Part shown: piece by piece, positions 36,194 to 45,283 of the stretch
Layout: every line of letters starts with the position of its first letter
Position numbering within the stretch: the first letter of the stretch is position 1
Program-made: the position numbers and the translations under genes
DNA from: Cytophagales bacterium
GTDB taxonomy: Bacteria; Bacteroidota; Bacteroidia; Cytophagales; Bernardetiaceae
Direction of reading: 5' to 3'
DNA length: 64,000 nt
NCBI GenBank assembly: GCA_013299045.1
Contig: JAAFJX010000020.1
Location: 18,963-82,962 of the forward strand
Notes under the pieces: model-generated
Databases searched by the model: none
What the model was told of the DNA's origin: nothing
The model's input: only the letters and a program-made list of their open reading frames with translations

Positions 36194-36973
36194 TTTGGCA
36201 TCTACTTCTTTTTTAAAACTTTTGAAGGCTCTAAAAAAGCAAGTAGCGACTGTACTTTGGCCTTCGACAGTGTTCAAATACTTTTCTTCTGCTGAGTTTG
36301 TTAGGAAGCCTGTTTCTATCAAAACACTTGGCATAGAGGTCTTCCAGAGCACTAAAAAGCCACTTTGCTTGACCCCACGTGAAGTGCGCTTGGCGTAGGT
36401 TTTTATCTCTGTCTCAATTTTTTGAGCAAAACGCAAACTCTGCGATTGGTAAGCACTTTGGTAGTTAGACATTCTGATATAAGAAAGCATATTGTTTGGG
36501 TCAAAATTTTGGTAGCGTTTTTTATAGTCTGATTCTTGCAGAATAGAGGCATTCTCGCGCATAGCTACTTCCAAGTTATCGTCTGTTTTATGCGTACCCA
36601 TGACATAGGTTTCAGTTCCTGCCGTGCTTTTATTCTTGGAGGAGTTGCAATGAATAGAGATAAAGAGGTCTGCCTTGCTGCGGTTGGCAATAGCCGCGCG
36701 CTCGTCTAGCTCTACAAAAACATCGGTTTTACGCGTGTAAATAACTTTAACGGCAGGAAATTCTTTGTTTATCATCTTGCCTAGAGCCAGGGTAATGGCC
36801 AAAGCAATGTGTTTTTCGTGTTTATAGCTACGGCCAAGTGTGCCTGGGTCTTTTCCGCCATGCCCAGCATCTAGCACCACCGTCAGCAGTTTTTTGTCGG
36901 GTTTTTGGGGCTGTGCGGCCGCCAGAGCGAAACACAAAGCGAAGCAAAAAGTAATTCGTAAGTAAGAGGTCAT
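36191..36973 (-). CDS. N-acetylmuramoyl-L-alanine amidase
   Basis: The start at 36973 gives signal peptide MTSYLRITFCFALCFALAAAQ; an in-frame ATG at 37081 would place 36 residues before it. The mature part is an Amidase_3 domain: VVLDAGHGGKDPGTLGRSYKHEK with the first zinc ligands, FISIHCNSS with the next histidine, and the catalytic glutamate region PSVLIETGFLTNSAEEKYL. It cleaves the bond between muramic acid and the stem peptide during cell separation. Length (260) is typical of the minimal AmiC-like enzymes of Bacteroidota, which lack a separate targeting domain. The stop overlaps a repeat tip. Confidence 0.93.
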   Translation of the reverse strand: MTSYLRITFCFALCFALAAAQPQKPDKKLLTVVLDAGHGGKDPGTLGRSYKHEKHIALAITLALGKMINKEFPAVKVIYTRKTDVFVELDERAAIANRSKADLFISIHCNSSKNKSTAGTETYVMGTHKTDDNLEVAMRENASILQESDYKKRYQNFDPNNMLSYIRMSNYQSAYQSQSLRFAQKIETEIKTYAKRTSRGVKQSGFLVLWKTSMPSVLIETGFLTNSAEEKYLNTVEGQSTVATCFFRAFKSFKKEVDAK

Positions 36974-37217
36974 TAGCTGCTTATTTATTGGACTGAAGCC
37001 CATTTTTGTCTTTTGTCTAAACGTTCTAAGCATTAAAACATTACAAAGTTTTATCTCAAAAGAGAACTTTCTTAGATGCAAGCGAAAGACCGATATGTTG
37101 TATAACCTAAATTTTCATAAGAAAGGCTTTGGCCTGATGGCTGGATTTTTTAAAAAAAATGCCTATTATTGCCGCGTTAAAAATTAGACTCTCTCATTCT
37201 TTGATACCTTAGTTGTT

Positions 37218-37667
37218 ATGCCCAATAAAATGATTTTACTGCTTTTGGTAGTATTGTGTGCCTTGCAGGCTTGTAAATCTGGTTCAGGTGCTTCGCATAA
37301 TAAAGCAGCTGAGCTTCCATTACAAGTAGTTTTCCGAAACACACTTACGAACTTGCCGCAAGGCTGCCACGTCTTTAATAGCGTAGAAGACCTACAAAAA
37401 TTAAAAGACGAAAACGTGATTGCAGCGCTCTCTAAGCGAGACTTTAGCAAGGAAACTCTACTTATGATAGTGCAGGCACAGCGCAGCAGTGGAGGTTTTA
37501 ATACTGATGTTCTTAAAATTACGGAAACAAAGTCTAAGATGACGATTGACTACCGCGAAACTGCTCCCGCTCCTGATGTTATTACTATTTCAGCCATTAC
37601 GTATCCTACAATAGCTTTTGTAGTGCCTAAAACCAAGAAAAAAATTGCATTTACCCTACAAAAATAG
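37218..37667 (+). CDS. PrcB-family lipoprotein
   Basis: The 149-residue protein has a lipobox VLCALQAC (Cys near residue 19), so it should be anchored in the membrane. The C-terminal 65 residues match the PrcB_C domain, with ETLLMIVQAQRSSGGFNTDV, a strand TIDYRETAP and the closing IAFVVPKTKKKIAF. In spirochaetes PrcB is part of a surface protease complex; in Bacteroidota its role is unknown and no PrtP-like protease is nearby. The next gene begins at or just after its stop, so the pair are co-transcribed. Confidence 0.82.
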   Translation: MPNKMILLLLVVLCALQACKSGSGASHNKAAELPLQVVFRNTLTNLPQGCHVFNSVEDLQKLKDENVIAALSKRDFSKETLLMIVQAQRSSGGFNTDVLKITETKSKMTIDYRETAPAPDVITISAITYPTIAFVVPKTKKKIAFTLQK

Positions 37668-38418
37668 CAACAGGTCATTTGTGAGCACTTTAGAGACTGC
37701 GCATCAAAATCAGCAAAAGTGTTTGGCCATGTTGCTAGACCCCGACAAAATAGATGTAGCAGCTCTTTCTACTTATCTTCGTTCTAAGGCTACTAAGCCA
37801 GATTTTCTGCTTTTGGGAGGAAGTTTATTGACGCAAGGCAGTTTAGCGGGTCTTATTGATGTGCTTAAACCTCTCACTTCAATTCCTTTGGTTATTTTTC
37901 CTGGCAATTATTTACAAATTGATGGGCGTGCAGATGCGTTTTGGCTGCTGTCTTTGGTTTCGGGCAGGAATCCTGAATATTTGATTGGACAACACGTTGT
38001 GGCAGCACCTTTGCTTGCAAAAAGCAACCTTGAGGTAATTCCTGTGGCCTATCTGCTCATAGAAAGTGGCCGAACAACTGCTGTAGAATACATCAGCCAG
38101 ACCAGGCCACTACCTGCTCACAAACCAGAGCTGACTGCTTGTACAGCCTTAGCAGCAGCCCAACTCGGTATGCGTTTGGTGTATTTGGAAGGAGGCAGCG
38201 GCGCTCTCAATCCTGTACCAGAAGCACATATAAAAGCCGTTACATATACCGTTGATGTACCCTTGGTAGTAGGCGGTGGCATACGCACTCCTGAGCAAGC
38301 CAAGCGTGCATGGTCAGCAGGAGCTACAGTCGTGGTGGTTGGCAGTGCTTCGGAGGATAACTTGGGCATCATGAACGAACTTGCGCTTATGCGTAACACG
38401 CTGAATGCAAATGGGTAG
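37645..38418 (+). CDS. Geranylgeranylglyceryl phosphate synthase family protein
   Basis: The family joins sn-glycerol-1-phosphate to a long prenyl diphosphate and is found in archaea and in many Bacteroidota. The 257-residue TIM barrel shows AMLLDPDK at strand 1, FLLLGGSLLTQ, PLVIFPGNYLQI, LVYLEGGSGALNPVP and the phosphate-binding VVGGGIRTPEQAKRAW with VVVGSASEDN. All conserved glycines are present. The ATG at 37645 overlaps the previous gene by 23 nt; a GTG at 37681 is an equally plausible start. The prenyl chain length is not predictable by eye, and the fate of the product in bacteria is poorly known. Confidence 0.9.
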   Translation: MHLPYKNSNRSFVSTLETAHQNQQKCLAMLLDPDKIDVAALSTYLRSKATKPDFLLLGGSLLTQGSLAGLIDVLKPLTSIPLVIFPGNYLQIDGRADAFWLLSLVSGRNPEYLIGQHVVAAPLLAKSNLEVIPVAYLLIESGRTTAVEYISQTRPLPAHKPELTACTALAAAQLGMRLVYLEGGSGALNPVPEAHIKAVTYTVDVPLVVGGGIRTPEQAKRAWSAGATVVVVGSASEDNLGIMNELALMRNTLNANG

Positions 38419-38448
38419 CTTAAAGCCTCATCAGAGGCACCCCCGTCA

Positions 38449-39480
38449 TCAAACTTTTGTAAGCCTTTCAAAGACTTTTTCGGCTAATTTCTGGGTAAAG
38501 TTTTCAATGAAATAAGCCCCGGCTAGAGGGTCTGCCACACGACCAATATGTGCCTCTTCTTTGAGTAAATTGCTGATATTAAGAGCGATGCGGTGCCCTA
38601 ATACGCTTTCTTCATGGGGCAGAACGGTCAGAGCTTGTACGCCACCCAATGCGCCTGCCAAGGCTTGTGACGTATTGCTAATCATATTTGAATTGGGCTC
38701 GCTTTGCAGCAAACTTGTTTGGGCGTGTACAAAAGCATCTTTTTCAGAAAAATCTGCACCATAGCTCTCTGCTAACATAGCATACAGCAAACGCAGGGCT
38801 TTTAGCTTGGCTATATCGCTAAAAAAATAGTTGCTAAGGCGTACTGAAAAACCTACTCTGCTAAAGTCCCACGCTTGGGGTGTTTCGCCTTGTGTATGCT
38901 GCAAAAGCATTTTGGCAGTTTGGAGAGCTTCTGCAATATCGCGGCTGATTTCGGTAGTCGTGGACACGTTTACGAGCGTTAAACCCGGTTTTGATAAACT
39001 GCCTTCGTGTGGGTTAGAAAACAACAAAAAAGGCTTGAGAGGCCTTAAATAAGCATCAAGTGCTTGCGTGGCCAACGTATTGGAGTCATTGGCCAATATG
39101 CCTAAAGCGCAATAAGCTAACTCCACGTTCTTGAGCAACAAGGGCCAATCTACTCCATTTTGCGCCCGAACGAGTAGGCCTTCAGCCCCCTGGTTGAGGC
39201 TTTGCAGAATGGCTTTGTTACAAAGGGCTTCTTGCCCAGCGCTCACCTCCCAAAATGGCATAGAAAGCCAATTATAGGGGTTTAACTGCCCTGTTTGAGG
39301 GTCAAATGCAAGGGCTTGTGCCGAAAACGTACTGAGGACGGGCAGGGCCTCTATGGCTAAACCTTCCTCAGCCTGCCAAAAGAGTTTTTCTTCAAAACTC
39401 TCTCCTTTTAAATCTTTTTGTACGCGCTCATGCCAAGCAGCGTAGTTGGGTAGTACAAAGGCTTCAAACAGAGATTTCAT
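38449..39480 (-). CDS. Methylmalonyl-CoA mutase small-subunit-like protein
   Basis: This 343-residue protein matches the beta-barrel part of methylmalonyl-CoA mutase small subunits: WEVSAGQEALCNKAILQSLN, RVGFSVRLSNYFFSDIAKLK, LRLLYAMLAESYGAD, NTSQALAGALGGVQALTVLP and the terminal RVADPLAGAYFIENFT. It ends there and lacks the degenerate B12-binding domain of longer small subunits, so it is roughly half their usual length. The true mutase subunit (mutB), which carries the cofactor and active site, is not adjacent. It presumably pairs with a large subunit encoded elsewhere to interconvert succinyl-CoA and methylmalonyl-CoA. Confidence 0.85.
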   Translation of the reverse strand: MKSLFEAFVLPNYAAWHERVQKDLKGESFEEKLFWQAEEGLAIEALPVLSTFSAQALAFDPQTGQLNPYNWLSMPFWEVSAGQEALCNKAILQSLNQGAEGLLVRAQNGVDWPLLLKNVELAYCALGILANDSNTLATQALDAYLRPLKPFLLFSNPHEGSLSKPGLTLVNVSTTTEISRDIAEALQTAKMLLQHTQGETPQAWDFSRVGFSVRLSNYFFSDIAKLKALRLLYAMLAESYGADFSEKDAFVHAQTSLLQSEPNSNMISNTSQALAGALGGVQALTVLPHEESVLGHRIALNISNLLKEEAHIGRVADPLAGAYFIENFTQKLAEKVFERLTKV

Positions 39481-39526
39481 AAAACAAAGCGCATTTTAAA
39501 ATTTTTTTGTAGGTTGAAATTTGGTG

Positions 39527-39886
39527 TTACTTCTCTTTAAAAGCTACGCCAACAGCTACCAAAGCTAAACCAATGACTATATGCAAGACATCGTCTGCTG
39601 TTTTTGGAAGGAAATATTCGTAAGGAAACTGCTTAGTAAAGCTAGACAAAAACTGCAGCAAGTCAATAAGGCCAAAGCCGACGTTGAAAAAGCTGGCGAA
39701 CTGGTCGCGCTTGCTTACATACGCAATGAGCGTTCCGAGCACCCCAAAGCCAATATGAAAATAGTTGTACGCAGGCTCTCCACTCATAAGCGCATATTCG
39801 GCAGGAATGACAAAACCTAAAATGCCCGCTAGAATCAAGATAGGGCCAAAAAATGATAAAACTTTAACGTTAAGACTTGTTTCCAT
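39527..39886 (-). CDS. Small four-helix membrane protein
   Basis: From the ATG at 39886 the 119-residue product has four hydrophobic helices: FFGPILILAGILGFVIP, IGFGVLGTLIAYVS, VGFGLIDLLQFLSSF and HIVIGLALVAVGVAF. Short polar loops and the sequence LPKTADDVLHIVIG recall small DUF4383-like membrane proteins, but I am not certain of that. An in-frame ATG at 39988 would add 34 unlikely residues. It is oppositely oriented to the BlaI/M56 pair upstream, from which it is separated by AT-rich promoter sequence. Confidence 0.75.
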   Translation of the reverse strand: METSLNVKVLSFFGPILILAGILGFVIPAEYALMSGEPAYNYFHIGFGVLGTLIAYVSKRDQFASFFNVGFGLIDLLQFLSSFTKQFPYEYFLPKTADDVLHIVIGLALVAVGVAFKEK

Positions 39887-40003
39887 GCTTTTGTAGTATA
39901 TCTTATTTTTTAGAATGCACAAAGCTAGCAAAAAGTTATGCGGCGCAAACAAAGATGGCCAACAAAAATAGAAGCATTTTTTTAACAAATTTTTAACTAA
40001 TTT

Positions 40004-40021
40004 TTTAGTTGTAAAACTAAA
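40004..40021 (+). promoter_or_regulatory. Operator-like palindrome over the blaI-type promoter
   Basis: TTTAGTT and AACTAAA are perfect 7-nt inverted repeats with a 4-nt spacer, and they cover the -33 TTG at 40009-40011. BlaI/MecI repressors bind such dyads in their own promoters. The position fits autorepression of the gene at 40086. Confidence 0.6.
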
Positions 40022-40039
40022 TAAATAGATTTACCTTTG
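40009..40039 (+). promoter_or_regulatory. Promoter of the BlaI/M56 operon
   Basis: TTG (40009-40011) and TACCTTTG (40032-40039) are 20 nt apart, and the start codon is at 40086. Confidence 0.75.
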
Positions 40040-40085
40040 TGCGTATAACCGTTACTCAAAATTTAAGTATAAAAACAGACTGATT

Positions 40086-40460
40086 ATGAAGCGACTGACC
40101 AAAGCTGAAGAAGAAATCATGCAAATTTTATGGACGTTGCAAGAAGCATACGTTCGTGATATCATTGAACAAATGCCAGACCCTAAACCAGCTTACACAA
40201 CGGTTTCTACTGTGATTCGGGTTTTGGAAACCAAAGGCTTTGTAGCTCATAAAACACTTGGCAACACACACTTGTACCACCCACTTATGCAAAAAGAGGA
40301 CTATGCCATGCAAAGCGCAAAAGGCTTGCTCTCTGACTATTTTGGTGGTTCTTTTACAAAACTGGCTTCATACTTTGCTGCCGACACTGATGTCAATATG
40401 AAAGATTTGGAAAAAATGCTCAAAAGCATTGACGACAAACTCTCGGACAAGGATTCCTAA
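40086..40460 (+). CDS. BlaI/MecI/CopY-family transcriptional repressor
   Basis: The 124-residue protein has a winged-helix DNA-binding domain (KRLTKAEEEIMQILW, VRDIIEQ, AYTTVSTVIRVLETKGFVAH, and a wing around NTHLYHPL) followed by a helical dimerisation domain (GSFTKLASYFAADT). Such repressors are inactivated by proteolysis set off by an adjacent M56 sensor. That sensor gene follows 45 nt downstream, and a dyad sits in the promoter. The inducer is unknown. No beta-lactamase or TonB-linked target is visible nearby, so the regulated genes lie elsewhere. Confidence 0.93.
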   Translation: MKRLTKAEEEIMQILWTLQEAYVRDIIEQMPDPKPAYTTVSTVIRVLETKGFVAHKTLGNTHLYHPLMQKEDYAMQSAKGLLSDYFGGSFTKLASYFAADTDVNMKDLEKMLKSIDDKLSDKDS

Positions 40461-40505
40461 TAAAAGACCTAAAACGTTTAACGCACCCCAAAATCACTGA
40501 CGACC

Positions 40506-42296
40506 ATGAGCAACTGGATTACTTATTTCCTTACAGCCAATATTTGTCTGGCCATCTTTTATCTTTTTTATAGGGTGTTTTTGGTGCGCGAAACTTTTTT
40601 TAGGTTCAACAGAGCCTATTTGCTCAGCGCCATTTTGCTATCCTTCCTGATTCCCGCTTTGGATACGCGCATGGAAAGCGCATTCTTGAACCAGTTTTCG
40701 ATGCTAGGCAACTGGTCTTTGGACGAAAAACAGCATATTGGCCAACTTTTAATTGTTGATATAGAACAAGAACCGAATCTTCAGAAAGAGGAGATTGATG
40801 TACTTCTTAATTCCCAGAAAAAGCCCATGCTTGTTTCCGCATTGCCTAAAGATGCAGAAATACACACGATTACGTTTGATGAAAAGCCAGAACAAGAAGC
40901 TAGTTTTTATGATTTAGTATTGAATTGCAACAACTACTGGCCATATTTTTTAGGTCTTATTTCTTTTGTTTTTTTGATACGACTCTTGGTTTCAGTTCTT
41001 CAAATGACCATTTTGGCTTTTAAGTACCGCTCCAAAAGCAAAAAAAAGTACAGAGCTGTTTTTGTGGATTCTGCCCTACCCACTTTCTCTTTTTTTAGTT
41101 TGTTGTTCTGGCAGAGCAATCAGCAACTTACTAACAGCGAAAAGCGCCAGGTCTTTTTGCATGAAATGGTGCATATTCGCCAATATCACTCTTTTGATGT
41201 ATTACTTTGTGAAGTCCTGATTGTGCTGACTTGGTTTAACCCCTTTAGCTATTTGTATCGTCGTGCCTTGAAGGATATACACGAATTTGAAGCCGACCGC
41301 AGCGTTTTAAAGACCGAGAAGGCATCGGATTATGCACGCTTGCTTTTAGCGCAAGTATTCGGAACATCGCGTTTGACTTTAGCCAATCATTTTGCACAGT
41401 CTCAGCTCAAGAAACGTATTTTGATGATGGCCAAAGACAATTCACATACACTTAACTCATGGAAATACCTTTTGGTGATTCCTTTAATCGTCTTCTTGGG
41501 TTTACAGTTCGGTCATTACGAGCAGTCTGTTGTACTCAATGCAGGTGAGTCTATCAAAGGGTTTAAAGCAAAAGTGCTTAAAACACAAGGCTGGATAAGC
41601 GCCATAGACATGAGCGAAGCAGATATGTACGTCAGCGAGCCAGAAAAAGCAGAAACGAAGCTAGCCCTTGCTATGGAAAAGACGATGTCGGTTTGCTCAA
41701 AAAATGACACTGACGCAAAAAGGGATAAATTTATGGCTGATGCTTCTCGCTCTGATTCTGATAAAGCCAGCGAAGTAGCTAAACGAGAAGCAGAGCGTGC
41801 GCTGGCTGCTTCAGAATATATGAACTGCGAAAAAGAAAAGCGGCTTCAGGAGTTACAAAAGAAAGAATCGGAGAGAGCCAAGTTGCGTCATTTGGCTTTT
41901 CTGAATGCTGAAGCATCTGTACCCGCCCCGCCCAGCCCCGTCCTGAATGTGTACAATAATTTTACAGTAGCAGAACCTATTATCATTTGCAAGTCCACAA
42001 CCAAAGAGGAAATTGGCTCTAAAGCAAAGGTTCATATTAAGGTGAATACAAAAGATGTTAAAAAACAAGCAGAAAGCAATTTGCTTGTTTTCAAGGATTT
42101 AATTAGCTCTCCTCATTTTAGAATCAAAACCAAGCGCAAAATGAAAACCATCATGCGTATCAATGATTTGGTGATAGACATGGACGAACTGAATGCAGAA
42201 AGTATGAAAGCTCTTGAAGAACATCTTTTGGAGTTGCAGAATATCCAAAAGGGCATTGAAATTCAAGTAGAGCATTTGAACTCAGACATACAGTAA
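40506..42296 (+). CDS. M56 (BlaR1-type) membrane metalloprotease sensor
   Basis: The 596-residue protein has N-terminal membrane helices (FLTANICLAIFYLFYRVFL, AYLLSAILLSFLIPA), a long loop, a further helix near residue 150, and the zinc protease site HEMVHIRQYHSFD (HExxH) with the third ligand region DIHEFEADRSVL. Another helix (YLLVIPLIVFLGLQFG) precedes a 250-residue periplasmic tail rich in Ala, Glu and Lys. BlaR1-like sensors cleave or trigger cleavage of the BlaI partner on signal binding. No penicillin-binding domain is present, so the signal differs from that of BlaR1. The tail is charged and partly coiled coil. Confidence 0.88.
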   Translation: MSNWITYFLTANICLAIFYLFYRVFLVRETFFRFNRAYLLSAILLSFLIPALDTRMESAFLNQFSMLGNWSLDEKQHIGQLLIVDIEQEPNLQKEEIDVLLNSQKKPMLVSALPKDAEIHTITFDEKPEQEASFYDLVLNCNNYWPYFLGLISFVFLIRLLVSVLQMTILAFKYRSKSKKKYRAVFVDSALPTFSFFSLLFWQSNQQLTNSEKRQVFLHEMVHIRQYHSFDVLLCEVLIVLTWFNPFSYLYRRALKDIHEFEADRSVLKTEKASDYARLLLAQVFGTSRLTLANHFAQSQLKKRILMMAKDNSHTLNSWKYLLVIPLIVFLGLQFGHYEQSVVLNAGESIKGFKAKVLKTQGWISAIDMSEADMYVSEPEKAETKLALAMEKTMSVCSKNDTDAKRDKFMADASRSDSDKASEVAKREAERALAASEYMNCEKEKRLQELQKKESERAKLRHLAFLNAEASVPAPPSPVLNVYNNFTVAEPIIICKSTTKEEIGSKAKVHIKVNTKDVKKQAESNLLVFKDLISSPHFRIKTKRKMKTIMRINDLVIDMDELNAESMKALEEHLLELQNIQKGIEIQVEHLNSDIQ

Positions 42297-42330
42297 TTTT
42301 ATGAGTTGAATCTAGGCTCACAAAATCCAT

Positions 42331-42374
42331 AAATGCGCCGATACGGGCTTCTGTTCGTTTCTGCGCATTTTTTT
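42331..42374 (+). terminator. Rho-independent terminator of the BlaI/M56 operon
   Basis: AAATGCGC (42331-42338) and GCGCATTT (42363-42370) are perfect complements, followed by a T-run. The 24-nt loop may contain a small inner stem. Confidence 0.65.
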
Positions 42375-42451
42375 ACGTATTGGTAGGCACTATTTGTGTT
42401 ATCAGGAGCGTTGTAAAGCATTGTAAAGTAAATTTTTTTTGGGGATTGACT

Positions 42452-43492
42452 ATGAAAAATGTGCAAACATCTTATCAAAAATACCTGGGCTGCCTTGCTA
42501 TCTTGCTGGTTCTACTCCTAAGTCTTTGGGCTTGTTCTAGCGATTCCAACGAACATTTTGTAGATGTTTCGCAAGTACAAGCCAAGGTGGTTTTTAACCG
42601 TGCAGATGTGGCTATTACCCAAGCCCAAAGCCGTGAGCAAATCATTGATTACATCAAAAAAAATGTACGTTTTGCGGAGCGTGGCCTACGCATACAGCAG
42701 TATCCATCAGAGTATATTTTGCTAGAAGAGCTGTTTAAAGTATCGCAAAGTTCATTTATTGATACAATCAATCAGAAGATAGCAGAGGTGCATGGCACAA
42801 AACTAGAAAATATTGACAAATCTCTGACGAGCCTTTTCAAGCACACCAAGTACTATTTTCCTGATTTTAAAGAACCTGTCATTTATACAATGGTTTCTGG
42901 TTATTCGCCTGGCAATGACCTTATTCTGGCTGATAGCTTTGCTGTGGTGGGGTTAGATTTTTACTTGGGCGCAAGATACTCGCCCTACCGCCCACGTGTG
43001 GAAGATGTGCCGCAATATATGTGGCGGCGTTTTGCGCCCGAAACCCTGCCCTTGCATTTGTCCATGCAGCTTTCTACTAAATTTGCCAAAGGCGACCCTA
43101 AAGATAAAACCCTTTTGGCCACCATGATAGACTGGGGCAAAACACTTTATTTTTGCCGCAAACTGAATCCTGTGCTACCTGACTCTGTTATTATGGGCTA
43201 TACGGCAGAGGAGTGGAAAAATGTATCTGCCTCAAAAGAAGTGGTTTGGGGTTATTTTGTAGAGAAAAACCTGTTTTTTGACCAGAGCCGTGATGTAAAA
43301 ATTCGTTTTATTGGTGAGCGTCCTTTTACTTCTGATATTTCTGAAAAATGTCCTGGCCGTGTGGGGGCATGGTTGGGCTGGGAAGTCGTAACGGCCTACA
43401 TGAAACGCCACCCCAATACTTCTCTGAAACAGCTTATGGAAATGACTGATGCCCGAAAAATATTTGAGGAGTCTAAGTACAGGCCAGAGTGA
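42452..43492 (+). CDS. gldB: Gliding motility lipoprotein GldB
   Basis: From the ATG at 42452 the protein has lipobox LLSLWACSS and 346 residues, the family length. It matches GldB in the segments VDVSQVQAKVVFNRADV, YFPDFKEPVIYTMVSGYSPG, DSFAVVGLDFYLGARYSPY, PQYMWRRFAPETLP and the terminal RVGAWLGWEVVTAYMKR. GldB is needed for gliding and type IX secretion in Flavobacterium; its biochemical role is not clear. The upstream in-frame ATG at 42380 would hide the lipoprotein signal. It follows the terminator of the M56 gene. Confidence 0.93.
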   Translation: MKNVQTSYQKYLGCLAILLVLLLSLWACSSDSNEHFVDVSQVQAKVVFNRADVAITQAQSREQIIDYIKKNVRFAERGLRIQQYPSEYILLEELFKVSQSSFIDTINQKIAEVHGTKLENIDKSLTSLFKHTKYYFPDFKEPVIYTMVSGYSPGNDLILADSFAVVGLDFYLGARYSPYRPRVEDVPQYMWRRFAPETLPLHLSMQLSTKFAKGDPKDKTLLATMIDWGKTLYFCRKLNPVLPDSVIMGYTAEEWKNVSASKEVVWGYFVEKNLFFDQSRDVKIRFIGERPFTSDISEKCPGRVGAWLGWEVVTAYMKRHPNTSLKQLMEMTDARKIFEESKYRPE

Positions 43493-43507
43493 TGGAGGTG
43501 GTTTTTT

Positions 43508-44596
43508 TTACAACTTCAGAGGCAGAGCACCCATATTCTTGAGATGTTTAAAATGTGCCTTGATACTCCCCAAATAGCTATTTTGATTAATTCTTATCCC
43601 CCTTATTTTCATGAAACTATAGATATGACTGCTCAAACGAGGATAGCTGTAATTAGGCACATTAGGGAATAAATGATGGGCTATATGGCTATTAAATCCA
43701 CCAAAGATGAAGTTAGCCCAATAACTTTCGGCATGAAAATCATTGGAACATAATATTTGGTTTTTTAGCCATGAGCAATTTATATGACCTTCATTATCAG
43801 TGGAGTAATAGCTTGTAGTGGCTACGTGGTGTGTTATGAGAAAGGTTAGCAACAAAAAAGCAGACTGAAGCAGGTGCATCAATACGAAAGCAATCAGCAA
43901 ACTACTTGCTTCGGATTTAGCATAACAGAACGGCAAACCCAGCGATACAAAAAAATAAAGCCCTTTTTGTAGCCAAAAGCGCCCATGGAAAGACAGATTG
44001 TGCAGGCCAAAACCTTCTTGCCGACACTCCTGCGCATAAAGCAAGCCATCTTTTACAAAAATCCAGAATAAACTATAAGTGCTATAAGCAAAGAGTGCGT
44101 AAAAATGCTGGTAGCGATGACAATAAAAATAAGGCGCTTGAGGCTGTAAACGAATCAACTTGGTGATATTCAAATCGGGGTCATAGCCCACTACGTTCGG
44201 CGCGTAATGATGCTCCTCTGTATGCCGTTTACGCCATGCCTCTGCGTGCGCACCCACGAGCGTGAACAAACACCAGAAGCCTATACTATTGAGTTTTCTT
44301 TGTTTAAAAATGGTATTGTGTGCAAAATCATGTGCAAAATTTAGCGCGAGCAGAATGCCACTCAAACCAAAGCCAAGATAATAAAACGCAAGCAACCCAC
44401 TACTACTCACGGATAGCATCTGCACATAAAAGATAGCCAAAAGACCGCCGTAAAGGACTAATTTAAGAAAGTTCCACAAATTGATGTGGGTAGAAGAAGG
44501 TTTGGGCAAGGCCGATATGGATAACCTCAACTCGCTGAGTAGCTTCTCGTCTGCTGGGCAGCTAAGGTGCTTATGCCGTACTTTAGTCTTTACCAC
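43508..44596 (-). CDS. Membrane fatty acid desaturase
   Basis: The 362-residue protein has the three histidine clusters of membrane di-iron desaturases: HDFAHN, RHTEEHHYAP and HIAHHLFPNVP, with NDFHAESYWANFIFGG before the last. Hydrophobic helices flank these (FLKLVLYGGLLAIFYVQML, LLAFYYLGFGLSGILLAL). It probably introduces a double bond into acyl chains of lipids, as in linoleoyl-CoA or delta-6-like desaturases; regioselectivity is unknown. Its start overlaps the end of the DUF151 gene by 14 nt, so the two are co-transcribed. Confidence 0.9.
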   Translation of the reverse strand: MVKTKVRHKHLSCPADEKLLSELRLSISALPKPSSTHINLWNFLKLVLYGGLLAIFYVQMLSVSSSGLLAFYYLGFGLSGILLALNFAHDFAHNTIFKQRKLNSIGFWCLFTLVGAHAEAWRKRHTEEHHYAPNVVGYDPDLNITKLIRLQPQAPYFYCHRYQHFYALFAYSTYSLFWIFVKDGLLYAQECRQEGFGLHNLSFHGRFWLQKGLYFFVSLGLPFCYAKSEASSLLIAFVLMHLLQSAFLLLTFLITHHVATTSYYSTDNEGHINCSWLKNQILCSNDFHAESYWANFIFGGFNSHIAHHLFPNVPNYSYPRLSSHIYSFMKIRGIRINQNSYLGSIKAHFKHLKNMGALPLKL

Positions 44597-45245
44597 GTTT
44601 GTTAAGCTCGTCTCGGAGAAGGGCGGCTCGTTCGTAGTTTTCGTTTTCTATGGCCTCATTCAGCATACTTTCAAGCTGCTCGTCCGTGTAGTCTTGTAAC
44701 TTACTCGGCCTGCCATGCACGTTCTGAGTCTGCGAAGGAGAGTCTGGCCTTGCAATATGCCGCGCTTCTTGGCCACTCTGCTTGCCGTCATCTTTTTCAT
44801 CATCAGAAGCGGCAATTTCTTCCTCACTGGTATTGAGCACTATGCCTGCCTCTTCAATGATGGACTCATAGGTATAAATGGGAACTTTGAAGCGTATGCC
44901 AATAGCAATCGCATCGGAAGGGCGTGCATCTATCGTTACAACACGACCGTCGCGGCTGTCCTTGCAAACAATTTCTGCATAAAAAATACCGTCGCGAATA
45001 TCTGATATGATAACTTCTTGCAGACTAAAATGGAAATTTTGAGCGAAGCTCTTAAACAAATCGTGCGTTACTGGCCGTGAAGAAACAATTTTTTCCATTT
45101 CTAAGGCAATAGCCTGTGCCTCAAACATACCTATAATAATTGGCAAACGGCGTGAGCGACCCTCTTCGCCCAGAATGAGCGCAAAAGAACCCGCCTGAGA
45201 TTGGCTAGACGATAGCCCAACGATTTCTAGTTTGATTTTAGCCAC
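44583..45245 (-). CDS. Bifunctional nuclease (DUF151) with C-terminal UVR motif
   Basis: Residues 1-130 form the DUF151 domain: LEIVGLSSSQSQAGSFALIL, RRLPIIIGMFEAQAIALEME, RPVTHDLFKSF and the closing DARPSDAIAIGIRFKVPIYT. A charged linker follows, then a UvrB/UvrC-type helical hairpin (ESMLNEAIENENYERAALLR). DUF151 proteins of plants have RNase and DNase activity, and this two-domain form is standard in Bacteroidota. A -7 box TACCTTTG lies about 40 nt upstream. Pairing with a desaturase in one operon has no obvious functional explanation. Confidence 0.9.
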   Translation of the reverse strand: MAKIKLEIVGLSSSQSQAGSFALILGEEGRSRRLPIIIGMFEAQAIALEMEKIVSSRPVTHDLFKSFAQNFHFSLQEVIISDIRDGIFYAEIVCKDSRDGRVVTIDARPSDAIAIGIRFKVPIYTYESIIEEAGIVLNTSEEEIAASDDEKDDGKQSGQEARHIARPDSPSQTQNVHGRPSKLQDYTDEQLESMLNEAIENENYERAALLRDELNKRGKD

Positions 45246-45283
45246 AACTTTCTAATACGTCTTTAAAAAATGATTTTGACTGA

